A stretch of 41,574 nt of DNA, taken from assembly GCA_021464525.1 (NCBI GenBank), contig JADRCO010000240.1, positions 1 through 41,574 on the forward strand, given 5' to 3'. Of the stretch, positions 1-10,493 are shown one piece after another. Each line of letters starts with the position of its first letter. Position 1 is the stretch's first letter. The notes beneath the pieces are model-generated. The model made no database searches. It was not told the origin of the DNA and saw only the letters and a program-made list of their open reading frames with translations. Both the position numbers and the translations under genes were made by a program. This DNA comes from Rhizophagus sp. LPA8_4_AMF. Lineage: Eukaryota > Glomeromycota > Glomeromycetes > Glomerales > Glomeraceae.

Positions 1-55
<55 letters not shown>
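1..55. repeat. poly-T homopolymer at window edge
   Basis: An unbroken run of T opens the window. It may be a genomic homopolymer or an assembly/contig-edge effect; the sequence alone cannot say which. Confidence 0.9.
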
Positions 56-60
<5 letters not shown>

Positions 61-2353
61 ATATATAATTTATATAAATTAAATAATTATTATATACATT
101 ATATTATATATATATACATTATATTATATTATATTATATTATATTATATATATATAATTATTTTTTTTTTGAAAAAAATGGCGACATAATAAATTATGTG
201 AGAGTCATGCGTAAAAACACAACATAAAGTTCAATCAACAATGATCATTCTCACAGAATGAAAAAGCATTAATATATCATCATACATAATTTGTACGTCG
301 TGAAACGAAAGAAAAATTCTTTTAATCTAAAAGACGCGAAAAAAATATCATTCTTAATTAGTTAAGTCTTGTTTAGGTATTTTATCTCGTCGGTCTGGGA
401 GTTGGCGGTTTTTTCTTCAGTTACATCAGGATGTTAACATCAGATTTTCCTTGTCTTCCAACAGTGTTTAAAACTCATCAGTTACAAAAAAAGACATTGG
501 TGCAATCCATTTTTAATCATTTTCATGAATTTTACATCTATACCCAACAAAGTTTTTAATACCAACTGATGACACAATTTATTTTTTAAAAAAAATTAGC
601 GCGATTCATAAAATAATCGCGATAAAATAAAGTGTCACGTAACTGGGAAAAAATAATTATATTAAAATTTCAAATTAATGATAATCACTTACCTTTATTG
701 TTGTAGTTGACAAATTTTAAAATTTAGTTGGGGCGATAAAATCTCTACCGCGTGATACATTTTTTTTGAAAAATAAAATATTGTTTGTCGTAATATATTT
801 TTGGCGTTTTTCTAGAGAATTCATAATATTGTCGTTGATTGATCTAACGTCATTAGTTTAGGCTTATGTTTCACTACATTTTTAATAACACTTAAATTAA
901 CGAGGATCGTTTTCACTATTTACATAATCGTTTTAAACAATATATTGCATAAGATGTTGGTCAAAAGACCTCATTAATGACATATATATAATGTACATAA
1001 AAATATATATATATATATATATTATACATATTATACATATTATACATATTTATATATTTTCAATCAATTAAAAATGTATTCATTTTAATCATTCAATCAT
1101 TATAAATACGTTAAGAAATGAAGTGGCTTTCATATTCAATAAATTACATCATCGATTGAAAATCAAATAAACAACCTGATAACTGATAATGCTAATTTGT
1201 TAATTGTTATAAAGGATAATATATATTATATATATAAGGAAAGTTATTAAAACAAAAAGGGATATAAATCGTTCCGATAAAATTTCCAATCAAATTTAAA
1301 TACGTTCTATCATGCGTTTTATATTCCTTTTTATGATAAACCGAAAAATATTATAAAAAAAATATTTTTTTTTATTTTTTTTAAAAAACAAAAATCATTT
1401 ATTTACCCTTTTAAAAAGAATTTTTCTATTTTATAATAATGTAAATTATTAACAACAATTTTTAACGATTTTTGATTGATTGATCAAAAAAAAAAATTTC
1501 AAATTTGATAATTTGACAGTGGGTGAGGGTCAAAGATGTGATTCGGTTCATATTCAATATTGTACATATTGTAACAACCATTTACAAACTATTGTAGAAT
1601 TGTAGTACTTTATATACTGTATATACTATTTTTTTTTTTTTACTAGGTTAGATATGTTCGATTGACAGAGATCCTTTTTCCCGATTTTTTCCCGTTTTTT
1701 TTTTATTGTTATTATTTTTTTGGCTTTGCACTTTTTCTTTTTTACCTTTCCTTTTTTCTTTTTTCTTTTTTTCTTTTTTTTTGTCTTAAAAAAGTATGCT
1801 TTCGCTATAATTTTACTTACGATATATGGATTATAATATCCATAAAATGATGAATCATATAAGCAATAAGCATTACACCAAACACTACATTTTTATATAT
1901 TTTAACTAAATTTGGATGATTTTATTTTTATTTTTTTTTTTTATGAAACAAGACTTTACGCCTTTAAGCTAAAAAGAAAAAAAAATAAAAAAAAACCTTA
2001 CTTTTTATCCTCATCCAATTATATAAAAAATTTTTTTCTAAAGAAAAAAAAATACCCCATAATAACATAATACAAAGAAGAAAGAAAAAAGTAATATGTG
2101 AACCGTCCCGAATAGAAAAAAAAAAATTTTTTTTTTATGTGTAAAGAAGAAAGAAGAAGAAAGTTGAATAATAATAATAATATATATATAATATGAATAA
2201 TTTTTTTTTTTATGTTATATTAATTAATAGATTTTTTTTTTCCATTTTTTCCCCTCCGCCTCCCTCAAAAAAAAAAAAATTTTACTAACAAAAACTAAAC
2301 GAAGTTCGTAAACATCTTAAACTCTTTTTTTTTTTTTTAATAAAAAAAAAAAA
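56..2353. other. AT-rich intergenic spacer
   Basis: No gene is recognisable. The stretch holds TA and TTATA microsatellites (about 56-165 and 980-1060, the latter with TTATACA units), many A or T homopolymers and a T-rich tract at about 1630-1790 whose Phe-rich reading frame is low-complexity noise. About 180-960 is of higher complexity, but neither strand gives a protein or a structured RNA I can defend. The last few hundred bases lie 3' of the minus-strand HMG-box gene and probably include its 3' UTR. Confidence 0.7.
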
Positions 2354-3289
2354 CTATTTAAACAAATTTAATATATGTTTATCATAAGGAGAAAGCATAG
2401 AATTAGAATTGATCGGGACGTCGACGGGTTGAAGATAACTTATAAAAGATTGTTGTTGTTGTTGTTGTTGCTGTTGCTGTTGCTGTTGCTGTTGATGTTG
2501 ATGTTGCTGTTGATGTTGATGTTGATGTTGATGTTGTTGGAATTGATTCGTATTATTCGTATTAGTAAATTCTCTACATTGTTGTTGTTGTGATTCGTTC
2601 GGTTTCGTTTCTGTTTTTTCATTTGACCTGTTCATTACTTTTTCAAGAGTAGCTTCTGTTGTAGGTTCAGTCAAAGAGAAAGTAGTAAGTAAAAGTGAAG
2701 GAACGACAGATTTTGGTTCACGAACTTTTCCTCCTCCTCCTTTAGATTCTTCAAAAACGCTTTCATCCATATTCATAGGTCTAAATTTCATTGTAGTTTT
2801 ACCATGAATTCTAGGTTGATAAACGTATTCAGGATATGTATAATCGTGAACTTTTTTTGCGCAATCAGCAATAATTTCGAATAATTGTTTAATTTCATTT
2901 GATTCATCCGCCCATTTTTTCGCTGCTAAATTTGATACTAATTTAAAATTTTTAGCTGTAGCACTTCCTTGTTCTCTTGCAATAATAGCATGTAAATTTC
3001 TTCTATACAAGACAAAATTATTTTGTGGTCTTGGTATATTATTACATGTTTTACGTCGATTTGATGTTCTAGGAGTGATTAATGTTTTTAAGGGTATCGA
3101 AATATATTGTTCTATTTTATTTAATGTAATTGAATCAATATTGGTCTTTATAATATTTTCTACCATTTCTGATTGTGATAATTTGGGATCTTGTTCTTTG
3201 TCGGTTTTTTTTGGATTTTGACTTAATTTCGCCGATGGATATGGCGATAATTTTTTATCAAATCTTGTTTCAAACCAATATAATGTCAT
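2354..3289 (-). CDS. HMG-box protein, MATA_HMG type, with Gln/His-rich tail
   Basis: This single-exon gene encodes 311 aa. Residues about 85-158 form an HMG box of the MATA type: it starts with IPRPQNNFVLYRR, has the helix-2 pattern with KLVSNLAAKKW, and ends in helix 3 with a Y-PEY-YQPR tail. Such boxes bind the DNA minor groove and bend it; the family includes fungal mating-type regulators. The N-terminal 80 residues are polar and basic. After the box comes a Gly/Lys patch, then a Ser/Thr-rich region, then a long Gln and Gln-His run. The ATG at 3289 is the first in frame. Glomeromycete genomes carry many MATA-HMG genes, so the name alone does not make this a mating-type locus, and no homeodomain partner lies beside it. 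The fold is clear; the target genes are unknown. Confidence 0.85.
   Translation of the reverse strand: MTLYWFETRFDKKLSPYPSAKLSQNPKKTDKEQDPKLSQSEMVENIIKTNIDSITLNKIEQYISIPLKTLITPRTSNRRKTCNNIPRPQNNFVLYRRNLHAIIAREQGSATAKNFKLVSNLAAKKWADESNEIKQLFEIIADCAKKVHDYTYPEYVYQPRIHGKTTMKFRPMNMDESVFEESKGGGGKVREPKSVVPSLLLTTFSLTEPTTEATLEKVMNRSNEKTETKPNESQQQQCREFTNTNNTNQFQQHQHQHQHQQQHQHQQQQQQQQQQQQQQQSFISYLQPVDVPINSNSMLSPYDKHILNLFK
2451..2540. repeat. CAA/CAG/CAT trinucleotide microsatellite (poly-Q, Q-H)
   Basis: On the minus strand this is a run of CAA, CAG and CAT codons inside the HMG-box gene. It encodes an alternating His-Gln stretch followed by about 15 pure Gln. Mixed CAA/CAG/CAT codons suggest an old, partly interrupted array. 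Length polymorphism between strains or nuclei is likely. Confidence 0.9.
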
Positions 3290-3691
3290 TTTTTAATCAT
3301 AAAAAAATATATATATATATATATATATCTATATATATATTATTATTATTTTATCATAAATTAATAAAAAAAAAAAAAAAAATTTTTTTTGTGGATGAAA
3401 GGAGAAATTTTTCATGGAAAAAAATGAATATCCAACTTGTTATTTATATCATTATTTATATTTACACGAGCTCTGCAATTGCATTATTTACTAAAAGCGT
3501 TAATGTGTAAAAAATTTTTTATGTGCCGATCTTTTTTATGATTTTCCATAGAATCCCGATTAGGATATAATAACAAGTTTATCACGTGATTTTTCTAAGC
3601 AAAACCTTTTCAAAACTTAAAAAATTAAAACAATAGTTTTTTTTTTTTTTTATTCTAATCATCTTAACAATATTAAAAAAATTGTTAACCC

Positions 3692-3722
<31 letters not shown>

Positions 3723-3930
3723 TATATATATATACATGTATATATATATATATATATATATTTGACAAACAATATATTTTGAAAAATTTTATATATTTAA
3801 GAATTATATATATATATTTTTAAATACCTCGAAAATAAAAGCATCAATTATTACAATGAAAAATTAAGACAATGATATTAAAAAATATATATATATATAT
3901 ATATATATATTTATTTATTTTCCTATTCAA
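3290..3930. other. Intergenic spacer with microsatellites
   Basis: This lies between the HMG-box gene start and the 3' end of the ubiquilin gene, both on the minus strand. It contains TA arrays near 3307-3345, 3720-3765 and 3884-3911 and an AAT array near 3696-3722. It presumably holds the HMG-box promoter. No gene was found. Confidence 0.7.
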
Positions 3931-4843
3931 TTAAAGATTACCAGATAATAGATATTCAATAGCAGCTTGTACATTTCCTCCGCAAGCCAATAATGCTCTA
4001 ATATTTTTCTGTGCATCCCAAAATCCCATCTCATTCAATTGTTGAAGTTGAACTTGAAATCTTTCTTCAGGAGGTTGCTGTGGCGCAGCTGGATTTTCCC
4101 AAAGTGTAGAATTTGGATTACCTGCACCGGTAAGAAGACTCAAAAGAGGATTAAATGGTGGTGTTGTATTAGTTGTATTAGTTGTATTAGGGACTGTGTT
4201 GTTGGGTGTTGTACCCGTTGTTGCTGTTGTTGTTGTGGCTGATTGATTGGTGGTTGTATTGGTTGTAGAAGGTTGTGTAGTCGTTGCAGTAATAGGTCTG
4301 GTGGTTTGCCCTCCAAATCCACCAAAAGCATTGCCTCCAGTAAAAGGTCCTGGTGTCATAAATGAAGCCATGCCTCTAAGAGCTTCAGGATTTGATAAGA
4401 GAGCTTGAAATTCCGGATCTTGCATCATTGGTGCGAGTTGTGCGATTTGCGGATTCAAAGCGGCCATATTTTCCATAAATTGAGGGTTTTGCAACAATGA
4501 CGATATGTATTGCATCATTGCGGGATTGTTAAGAAATTGTTCAAATGCATGTGCGGTATTTCCATCGTATGGATTATTAAGTCCTTCTCCCATAGCACCC
4601 AATCCACCCAATCCACCTAATCCACCTAATCCACCTAATCCTCCAAATCCACCTAATGCTTCCAATGGATTTGGTTGCACAGGAGGAACAGTAGATTGTG
4701 TGGTTGGTGGAGTAGTAGTAGCTGGTGTAGTTGAGGGTCGTGTTTCTTGTTGCGATGGTTGTGATGTACCTTCATTTTTTATTGTTCATAATTTCAAATT
4801 AATTTGATTAATATAATTAAAAAAAAAAATGTAAAATAAAAAT

Positions 4844-4874
<31 letters not shown>

Positions 4875-5307
4875 TATAACAAAATAAAATCTAATTACTA
4901 ATAGAAAAAAATATTAGTAATATAAATTAGCACAATATGTGCGTCTTAATTATTTTGAAACTCTCATAAAACAGAAATTGACCCTTTTTTAATATTTCTT
5001 GAAACCGCTCCCTTAAATATTTAACAAAAAAAGAAACAAGAAAATAAAATAAAATAAAATAAAACATACCAGCTGGTACAGCTCCCCTCACCATATGAAC
5101 AGTGTTACCTTCTGCGATTTTATAAGTTTCAAGTGTATCATTATCTTTCAAAACTTTACCAGCGTATATCAACCTCTGTCTTTCTGCTGCGGTATCACAT
5201 TTCTCAGCAATTGCCTTCTTGAATTCTAAAACTGTTTTTGAAGTATCTATCGTTATACTATATTTTTGATCATTAGAACTTTTAACATTAACAGTTATTT
5301 CTGGCAT
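3931..5307 (-). CDS. DSK2: Ubiquilin / Dsk2-type ubiquitin receptor
   Basis: This is a shuttle protein that carries ubiquitinated clients to the proteasome. There are two exons, 5307-5070 and 4769-3931 (intron 5069-4771, GTATGT to AAG), giving 358 aa with all phases matching. Residues 1-78 are a ubiquitin-like domain (beta-grasp pattern, [11 protein letters not shown], then a HMVRG end). A Thr/Pro/Gln linker leads to a GGL repeat, then an STI1-type segment rich in NP, Met and Gln ([26 protein letters not shown]). The last 45 residues are a UBA domain ([25 protein letters not shown]). UBL-STI1-UBA is the standard ubiquilin order, and the length is close to yeast Dsk2. The gene lies 386 bp downstream of PIF1 on the same strand. 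The symbol is by family similarity. Confidence 0.93.
4599..4656. repeat. 9-bp coding minisatellite (Gly-Gly-Leu)
   Basis: About six tandem 9-bp units (plus strand AATCCACCT and variants) encode the Gly-Gly-Leu/Phe repeat between the linker and the STI1 region of the ubiquilin. Units differ by single bases. Confidence 0.85.
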
Positions 5308-5693
5308 TTTGAGTTTTTAAGAAAAAAAACCAAATAAACTTTTAACGTAGTAGTTACAAACAGATAGAAATGCTCAAATTATATAATTTTTGTGGCTATT
5401 TAGTAGTGAATCACTAATCACTATACACGTAAGCTTACAATTCACGTGATGTAAAGTGATGTTTTCGGATAATTATTCGGTAGATTTGAAATTATTGCGG
5501 GAGAATTTTTAAAAGCATTTTATTTATTAAATTTTAATAATTTTAATAATAGACTCAAAAAAGAGTTTAGGAATTATTAACATCAAATTTAAAAAAGCCG
5601 ATTATTAATTTTTAAAAAAATAATAATTTCTTTTTAAACTAATTATGAACCTATCATACGACATTTATCTCATACATCAATAATAAATGTATA
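5308..5693. promoter_or_regulatory. Ubiquilin upstream region / PIF1 3' flank
   Basis: This 386-bp AT-rich spacer separates two minus-strand genes. It must hold the ubiquilin promoter and the PIF1 3' end. It includes an imperfect AGTGAATCACTAATCACT repeat near 5405-5422. No specific factor site can be assigned. Confidence 0.45.
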
Positions 5694-7682
5694 TTAAATG
5701 CTAAAAATAGTAGTTAGGGAATCATAAAATCTCTTTACTTTCTCATGGCACATTACTTTATCTTTCCTAAACCCACTAACTTGAAGAGATTGAACTGTTG
5801 TAGCACGGGAAAGGGCTACATATGCTTGACCCTTCTCAAAAACTCTACCAAGATCAACTTTTACTCTTTCTAATGTCTGCCCTTGACTTTTATGAATACT
5901 AATTGCCCATGCAAGAACAAGTGGAATTTGTTTACGACTGGCAAGAACGACATCACCAGGACTTGTTATCGTCCATTCGGCTTCTTCCATGACCATTTCG
6001 AGTGAATTTGTAAATCTTACAATGGGACTTAATTTTTTTCCCTTCAATCTTTCCAATCCTTCATCATCTCCATTATAGTAACTTGATCCATCTTCTTTAT
6101 CATGAAATCCGACAACGACCCCTCGACTTCCATTAACGAGATCTCTAGACAAATTCTTAATTAGCATCACTTGTGCATCGCGTTTGAGTTCTAACCTTTC
6201 CGGTGCGAGACAATTTTTAATAAGATTATGAAGTTGTCCGCCCCTGAGTGGCTCCCAATCATTAGAAGAGTAAATATATGATTTATGAGGGATTTTGCCT
6301 AACTCTGTAGCATTTGCTTTATTCACCATATCATTAATCGGATATAATTCCGTTGGTCTAATTCCGTCATTAGGATAATTGGGCTCATTTGCCAACTGAT
6401 CTAGAAGCTTCAAGGACTTGTCAGAAACTTCACCATAACGCATTTCATTAAGTAATTCAATGAGTTCAGAATCCTTTTGTCGATAAATTTTAGTTAATTG
6501 AATAGTATGTTTAAGGCAAGTTTTCCATTTTAAAGCCTCAAAACAAAATTTGCTATTTTTTGCAACAGGTGGAAGTTGAAAGAAATCTCCTGTTACAACT
6601 AATTGTATACCACCGAAGGGACGATTATTATTTCGAATCGTTCTGGCTATAACCTCCAACTTATCAAATAAATCTGCATCCAACATCGATATTTCGTCAA
6701 TAATCAAAGTATCAATAGATTTCCATCTATTACGTGCTGCGACAGATTTTTGAACATGCTTGATAAGTTCTGCTGAAGATCCCTTCCCAAGTCCCACTCC
6801 TGCAAAAGAATGAAGCGTGGTACCGCTTATGTTTACCGCAGCAATGCCGGTGGTTGCAGTAACTGCCACTGTTTCACTACCGTACCGAGCTTTTAATGAT
6901 GTAATTATCCTCTGAAGTAGAAAACTTTTTCCGGTCCCAGCGGACCCGGTAAAGAAGATATTATCTCGGTCTAATACCACTAAGTTAAAGATGCGCTGCT
7001 GTTCTTCGGAAAGTTCCTCATTACCCGACGCACCTGCTTCTTTATTACTCACTTCGTTTAAGACACCTCGATTTTTTTCAACACTTTTCAAATATCTTTT
7101 TTTCGATTCAGGTTGCCAATCATCCTCATCTGACCAATCATCAAAAGCATAACCTGTACCTTTTCTTTTTTGTTGCGTGTATGAGCTGAAGCTGTTTTCG
7201 GGTTTCAAAGTTTCTCGTTTTTTTTCTACATTCTCAATTATCTGAAAAGATTTAGAGGAAGATTGAGAGGAAGATTGAGAGGAAGGTTGAGTGGAAAGTT
7301 GAGTGGAAGATTGAGTGGAAGATTGAGTGGAAGATTGAGTGGAAGATTGAGTGGAAGACTGAGTGGAAGATTGAGTAGAAGCCTGAACAGAAGACTGCTG
7401 AATAGAAGTAGTATTCTTCCGAGCAGGCGAAAAAGAGTTATTTTGTAAAGATAAAATACTCTGGACAGAAGTACGAGTAGTATTTTTATAATTGAAAGCA
7501 GAATTGTATGCTTTTGTGTTACGATGAGTATTTTTTTTGCTAAGGAGTGATTTTTCTATATTTTTAAACCTTGCAATATCTGCTTCGGTATAGGGTGAAG
7601 AATTTTCATTAGTGTCATTTTGAGTTTTTGCAATCATTGTAGGATTTTCCGGAGCTTGGAAATACTTTGAAGAATAAGACAT
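5694..7682 (-). CDS. PIF1: PIF1-family 5'-3' DNA helicase
   Basis: This single-exon gene encodes 662 aa. It is a superfamily 1B helicase acting on nuclear and/or mitochondrial DNA at telomeres, G-quadruplexes and forks. The helicase core starts near residue 225 (EELSEEQQRIFN). It has Walker A GSAGTGKS (246-253), a TATTGIAA motif Ia region, Walker B DEISM (329-333), GDFFQLPPV (motif III), and a C-terminal motif VI region with IHKSQGQTL and YVALSRAT. There is no Rep or other Helitron domain, and the size and domain order fit a host PIF1, not a Helitron helicase. The 220-residue N-terminus is disordered, Ser/Gln-rich, and carries a Ser-Thr-Gln-Ser array plus an acidic DDWSDEDDW patch. The gene is divergent from the neugrin/Rrg9-like gene. 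Which compartment it serves is not shown by the sequence. Confidence 0.93.
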   Translation of the reverse strand: MSYSSKYFQAPENPTMIAKTQNDTNENSSPYTEADIARFKNIEKSLLSKKNTHRNTKAYNSAFNYKNTTRTSVQSILSLQNNSFSPARKNTTSIQQSSVQASTQSSTQSSTQSSTQSSTQSSTQSSTQLSTQPSSQSSSQSSSKSFQIIENVEKKRETLKPENSFSSYTQQKRKGTGYAFDDWSDEDDWQPESKKRYLKSVEKNRGVLNEVSNKEAGASGNEELSEEQQRIFNLVVLDRDNIFFTGSAGTGKSFLLQRIITSLKARYGSETVAVTATTGIAAVNISGTTLHSFAGVGLGKGSSAELIKHVQKSVAARNRWKSIDTLIIDEISMLDADLFDKLEVIARTIRNNNRPFGGIQLVVTGDFFQLPPVAKNSKFCFEALKWKTCLKHTIQLTKIYRQKDSELIELLNEMRYGEVSDKSLKLLDQLANEPNYPNDGIRPTELYPINDMVNKANATELGKIPHKSYIYSSNDWEPLRGGQLHNLIKNCLAPERLELKRDAQVMLIKNLSRDLVNGSRGVVVGFHDKEDGSSYYNGDDEGLERLKGKKLSPIVRFTNSLEMVMEEAEWTITSPGDVVLASRKQIPLVLAWAISIHKSQGQTLERVKVDLGRVFEKGQAYVALSRATTVQSLQVSGFRKDKVMCHEKVKRFYDSLTTIFSI
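7254..7390. repeat. 12-bp coding minisatellite encoding an S-T-Q-S array
   Basis: About eleven 12-bp units (minus strand TCTTCCACTCAA and close variants) encode repeated Ser-Ser-Thr-Gln, ending in Ser-Ser-Gln versions, at residues about 100-143 of PIF1. Central copies are nearly identical and edge copies diverge, as expected for a slippage-driven array. Confidence 0.9.
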
Positions 7683-8442
7683 TACGAAGAAGAGGTAGAG
7701 ACTTTTATATAAACCTATAAAAAAATAAAAAAAAATTTTTTAGAGATAGTAATTTTCTCTTAATATTATACGCGAATTTTTTGAATGCTTACTTCAACTT
7801 TTATATCATTAAACAGCCCTGATCACCTTTTCTTTGAAAAATTTTCGAAAGAAATATTTATTATACTTCGAAATGACTTTAAACAGAACTAGTTAATAAA
7901 GAACAAAAGTATTTATGGTAACAAATACGCGTAAAAAAAACACATCGTATATATCAAGATATATATATACGTACCCAATCTGACCCGGGTTAAAATACTA
8001 AAAAGGAAACTAGACACCATGGCAAAACCTTCGAATGTAATGATTTCTGATCATTCATCATTACAAATTTTTATTTAACTTCAGTATACTGAATATGACG
8101 TTACACTTGTCGATGCCTGCGCCACTTCTTCTACCGTGCCTTCGCCTTCGCTATAGCCTATAGGGTGTTTGAGTGTCTCCAACTACTGCACTATATGGTG
8201 TACGATATTAACCCGGTGTTAACGTTAACGCTATCACGTGCAAGTGCATAACTCCTAAACTCGGGCCAGTCCGTACGTTAATATCGTACACCCTTAAGGA
8301 CGTTGTTTTGATTTACCTACAGGGCCGGCATTAAGTGGTCCAGCCGGCATTAAGTAAGATGCGAAAATTTAAAAATCTGAATCTATTTTTGAAAAACTTA
8401 TCAGTTATTTATTATTATGAGTATCTGTATTTACTTAACAAA
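7683..8442. promoter_or_regulatory. Divergent intergenic region PIF1 / RRG9-like
   Basis: This 760-bp head-to-head region is less AT-rich than its surroundings at about 8090-8345. It contains a short inverted-repeat element (8197-8292) and a duplicated 13-mer GCCGGCATTAAGT near 8323 and 8343. An open frame runs in from 8335, but the Met at 8443 is preferred because it starts a basic, hydroxylated mitochondrial-type leader. Confidence 0.5.
8197..8292. repeat. Short element with perfect 16-bp inverted repeats
   Basis: GGTGTACGATATTAAC at 8197-8212 is repeated exactly in inverse orientation at 8277-8292. The 64 bp between contain GTTAACGTTAAC and CACGTG-like palindromes. It resembles a tiny MITE or foldback, but no clear target duplication was seen. 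Confidence 0.6.
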
Positions 8443-9526
8443 ATGGCTTCTTTTTTCAACACGCACAATATTTTCAATATTAATAATAGATTACTATTAA
8501 CCTTTTCTCAAAATACTTTTAGTTCTTCATTTATATCTAAACCAAGTACTCGTATAATAATAACTCATAATATTTTTTGCCGACATAATACACTTAATGC
8601 ACTTCGAAGAATTGCTGAAAAAGAAGAAAGAACGAATGAAAAAATGAAAAAGTCTGGTCAAAATACGGTAGAAAAGAATAAGGTTAATAAACAAAAGGTT
8701 GAGAAATCCGGATTAAAAATTTCTAAATTGAAAGAAATATTTAATAACAAAGAAACGTCGGCTAAGAAAAAGGAAAGCGAGAAGGTACTTGAGGCTATTT
8801 ATTATTATTATTATTATTATTATTTAAATATATTATCACTTTTAACGTTCCTTTCATGCTAAAGCAAAAAGCAGAGCTTTGTAAAATTGAAAAGAAACAA
8901 GTTAAATATAAACGAGATTTAATTAGACAGATTCAATTACATCAAACTTCAAGATTAAACAAAAGAACTTTTTTACTTCAAATGATTAATAGAAAATGTA
9001 ATCCTAATTTATCTTTAACAAATACTCTTTCAACTCGAAAAAAAAAAATAAATCCGGAAGAGATATCAGCATCTTTGTTATCTAATAATAATAAAACTAT
9101 AAACTATGATCCAAATTGGCGTGAAAATGAAAATCTTCCTGGATGGTTAAGACATAGATTTGCTATGAAAGAAAGAATAGGATTTAAATATTGGAAACCA
9201 CACAAAAAAGTTAATAGGGAAGTCATGGATAAAATTCGTTGGTTACATAACCAGGTAAAAAAATTTTTTTTATCATCTTTTTAAGAATCAAACTATGTAT
9301 TAATTAATTTTTAATATGGTAGTTACCGGAAGAATATAATGCTGAAAAACTCTCTATACATTTTAAAATTTCACCAGAATCTATTCGTAGAATTATAAAG
9401 TCAAAATTTATTCCAAAATCTGAAATTTTAGAACGTCAAGAACGAAAGTACAGAGAAAAATTAATTAAATTTAAGGAACAAAAGAATCGGAAAGCTAAAG
9501 TTCCACAACAAAAGAATCAGCAATAA
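8443..9526 (+). CDS. Neugrin / Rrg9-like mitochondrial protein
   Basis: Three exons, 8443-8784, 8865-9254 and 9323-9526, give 311 aa with consistent phase 0 junctions. The N-terminus is rich in Ser, Asn, Arg and Phe without acids until residue ~60, like a mitochondrial presequence. A long Lys/Glu-rich, probably coiled segment follows. Residues about 197-285 match the neugrin/Rrg9 core: NWRENENLPGWLRHRFAMKE, then a Lys-rich W.PHKK segment with IRWLHNQ, then across intron 2 LPEEYN..KLS..F.ISPESIRRIIKSKFIP. This last part is a helix-turn-helix-like unit. The family is needed for mitochondrial gene expression and respiratory growth; human neugrin supports 16S rRNA. The gene converges on the next one with only 106 bp between stop codons. 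Recognition rests on the core motif alone. Confidence 0.8.
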
Positions 9527-9632
9527 GAAATTTAAAATTTTTATTATATAAATTCAATCAGATGAATGAAATTTAACGGCATTAATTTGTAAATAGTAAA
9601 ATTCATAATTTATTGAATAATAAAACAATTAA

Positions 9633-10493
9633 TCAAAAGAATTTCTTTGCAAAATCAGTCAATTTACTATGACTACTTTTTTCCTCAGTTTTACTTTCAG
9701 TTTTACTTTCAGTCTTTTTTTCACTTTTTTCACTCTTTGCTAACATTTTTATAGCCGATTTTGCCGCTTGTTCCATAATTTTTTCTATAAATATATTATT
9801 TATTATATTTAGGAAAGGAAAGAATGATTTATCAATTTAAATCTATATTTTTCTTAAATATCTTACCTTTTTTACCGGCAGAAACTTCACCTTTATCAGA
9901 GTTTTTCTTTTTCCAAATTTCTAAACCTTCAGACATTGCCATAGCCACGAAATGCTTTTGTAATTCCTTTTTATCTTTTTCATCTTTTTTGCCTGAATGA
10001 TATTTTTTTAATGCTTCAAATGCCGCTGCTTTGCCTAATGTTTCATCATCGTCATCATCGTCATTCTTCAATTATAAAAATATATTATTTTTTTTTTCTT
10101 ATTAAAAACAATGTTTAAAAGATTTATATTACATGATCATAAACTTTTCTATGAGCATTCTGAGCTTTTGCGAGATCGTCATCATCGTCGTCGTCGTCTA
10201 CATTTTGTTGAGCTTTCTTAGCAACATTTTGGACTAGGGCTATATATATGTGTGTGTGCATAAAGTTAATTAATAAAATTTTTTGATAAATATTTAAAAT
10301 ATTTGCTTACTAGCATCATCATCCGAATGACCAAATTGTTTAAATTTATCTCCAATTGAACCTACACATATTAAGAAGAAAATATTAATAATGATTTCTT
10401 TCCTGTTAAGTTTAAATTAAAAAGTTGGGATATATAATTACCTTCATCATCATCAAGATGAATCTTCTTTTTTAAATCATCTAAAAAAGACAT
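9633..10493 (-). CDS. Small Asp-rich protein, possibly CipC/DUF3759-like
   Basis: Five exons, 10493-10442, 10361-10311, 10239-10133, 10065-9867 and 9784-9633, give 186 aa with all phases matching. Exon 3 could instead start at 10233, two residues shorter, because the acceptor region offers two AGs six bases apart. The protein starts MSFLDDLKKKIHLDDDEG and has two Asp runs. It then has a helical block with LGKAAAFEALKKY and HFVAMAMSEGLEIWKKK, and ends in a Lys/Ser/Thr-rich tail. The AAAFEALK block followed by a second Ala/Met-rich helix resembles fungal CipC/DUF3759 stress-response proteins, but similarity is weak. No signal peptide or membrane segment is visible. It is divergent from the MscS gene. 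Gene structure is firm; function is unknown. Confidence 0.72.

Noticed and set aside
440-480. Possible C/D box snoRNA on the minus strand (TGATGA followed by CTGA)
   Set aside because: The boxes are only about 40 nt apart, no terminal stem pairs convincingly and no guide match could be tested. Such short words are common by chance.
1662-1850. Phe-rich open frame of 62 codons
   Set aside because: Arises from a T-rich tract; no domain and no splice context.
2375-2593. Poly-Leu open frame opposite the HMG-box gene
   Set aside because: Antisense shadow of the CAA/CAG/CAT repeat.
5694-7682. Helitron helicase as an alternative for the PIF1 gene
   Set aside because: No Rep/HUH domain, no extra helicase extensions and no Helitron ends nearby; size and motifs fit the host PIF1.
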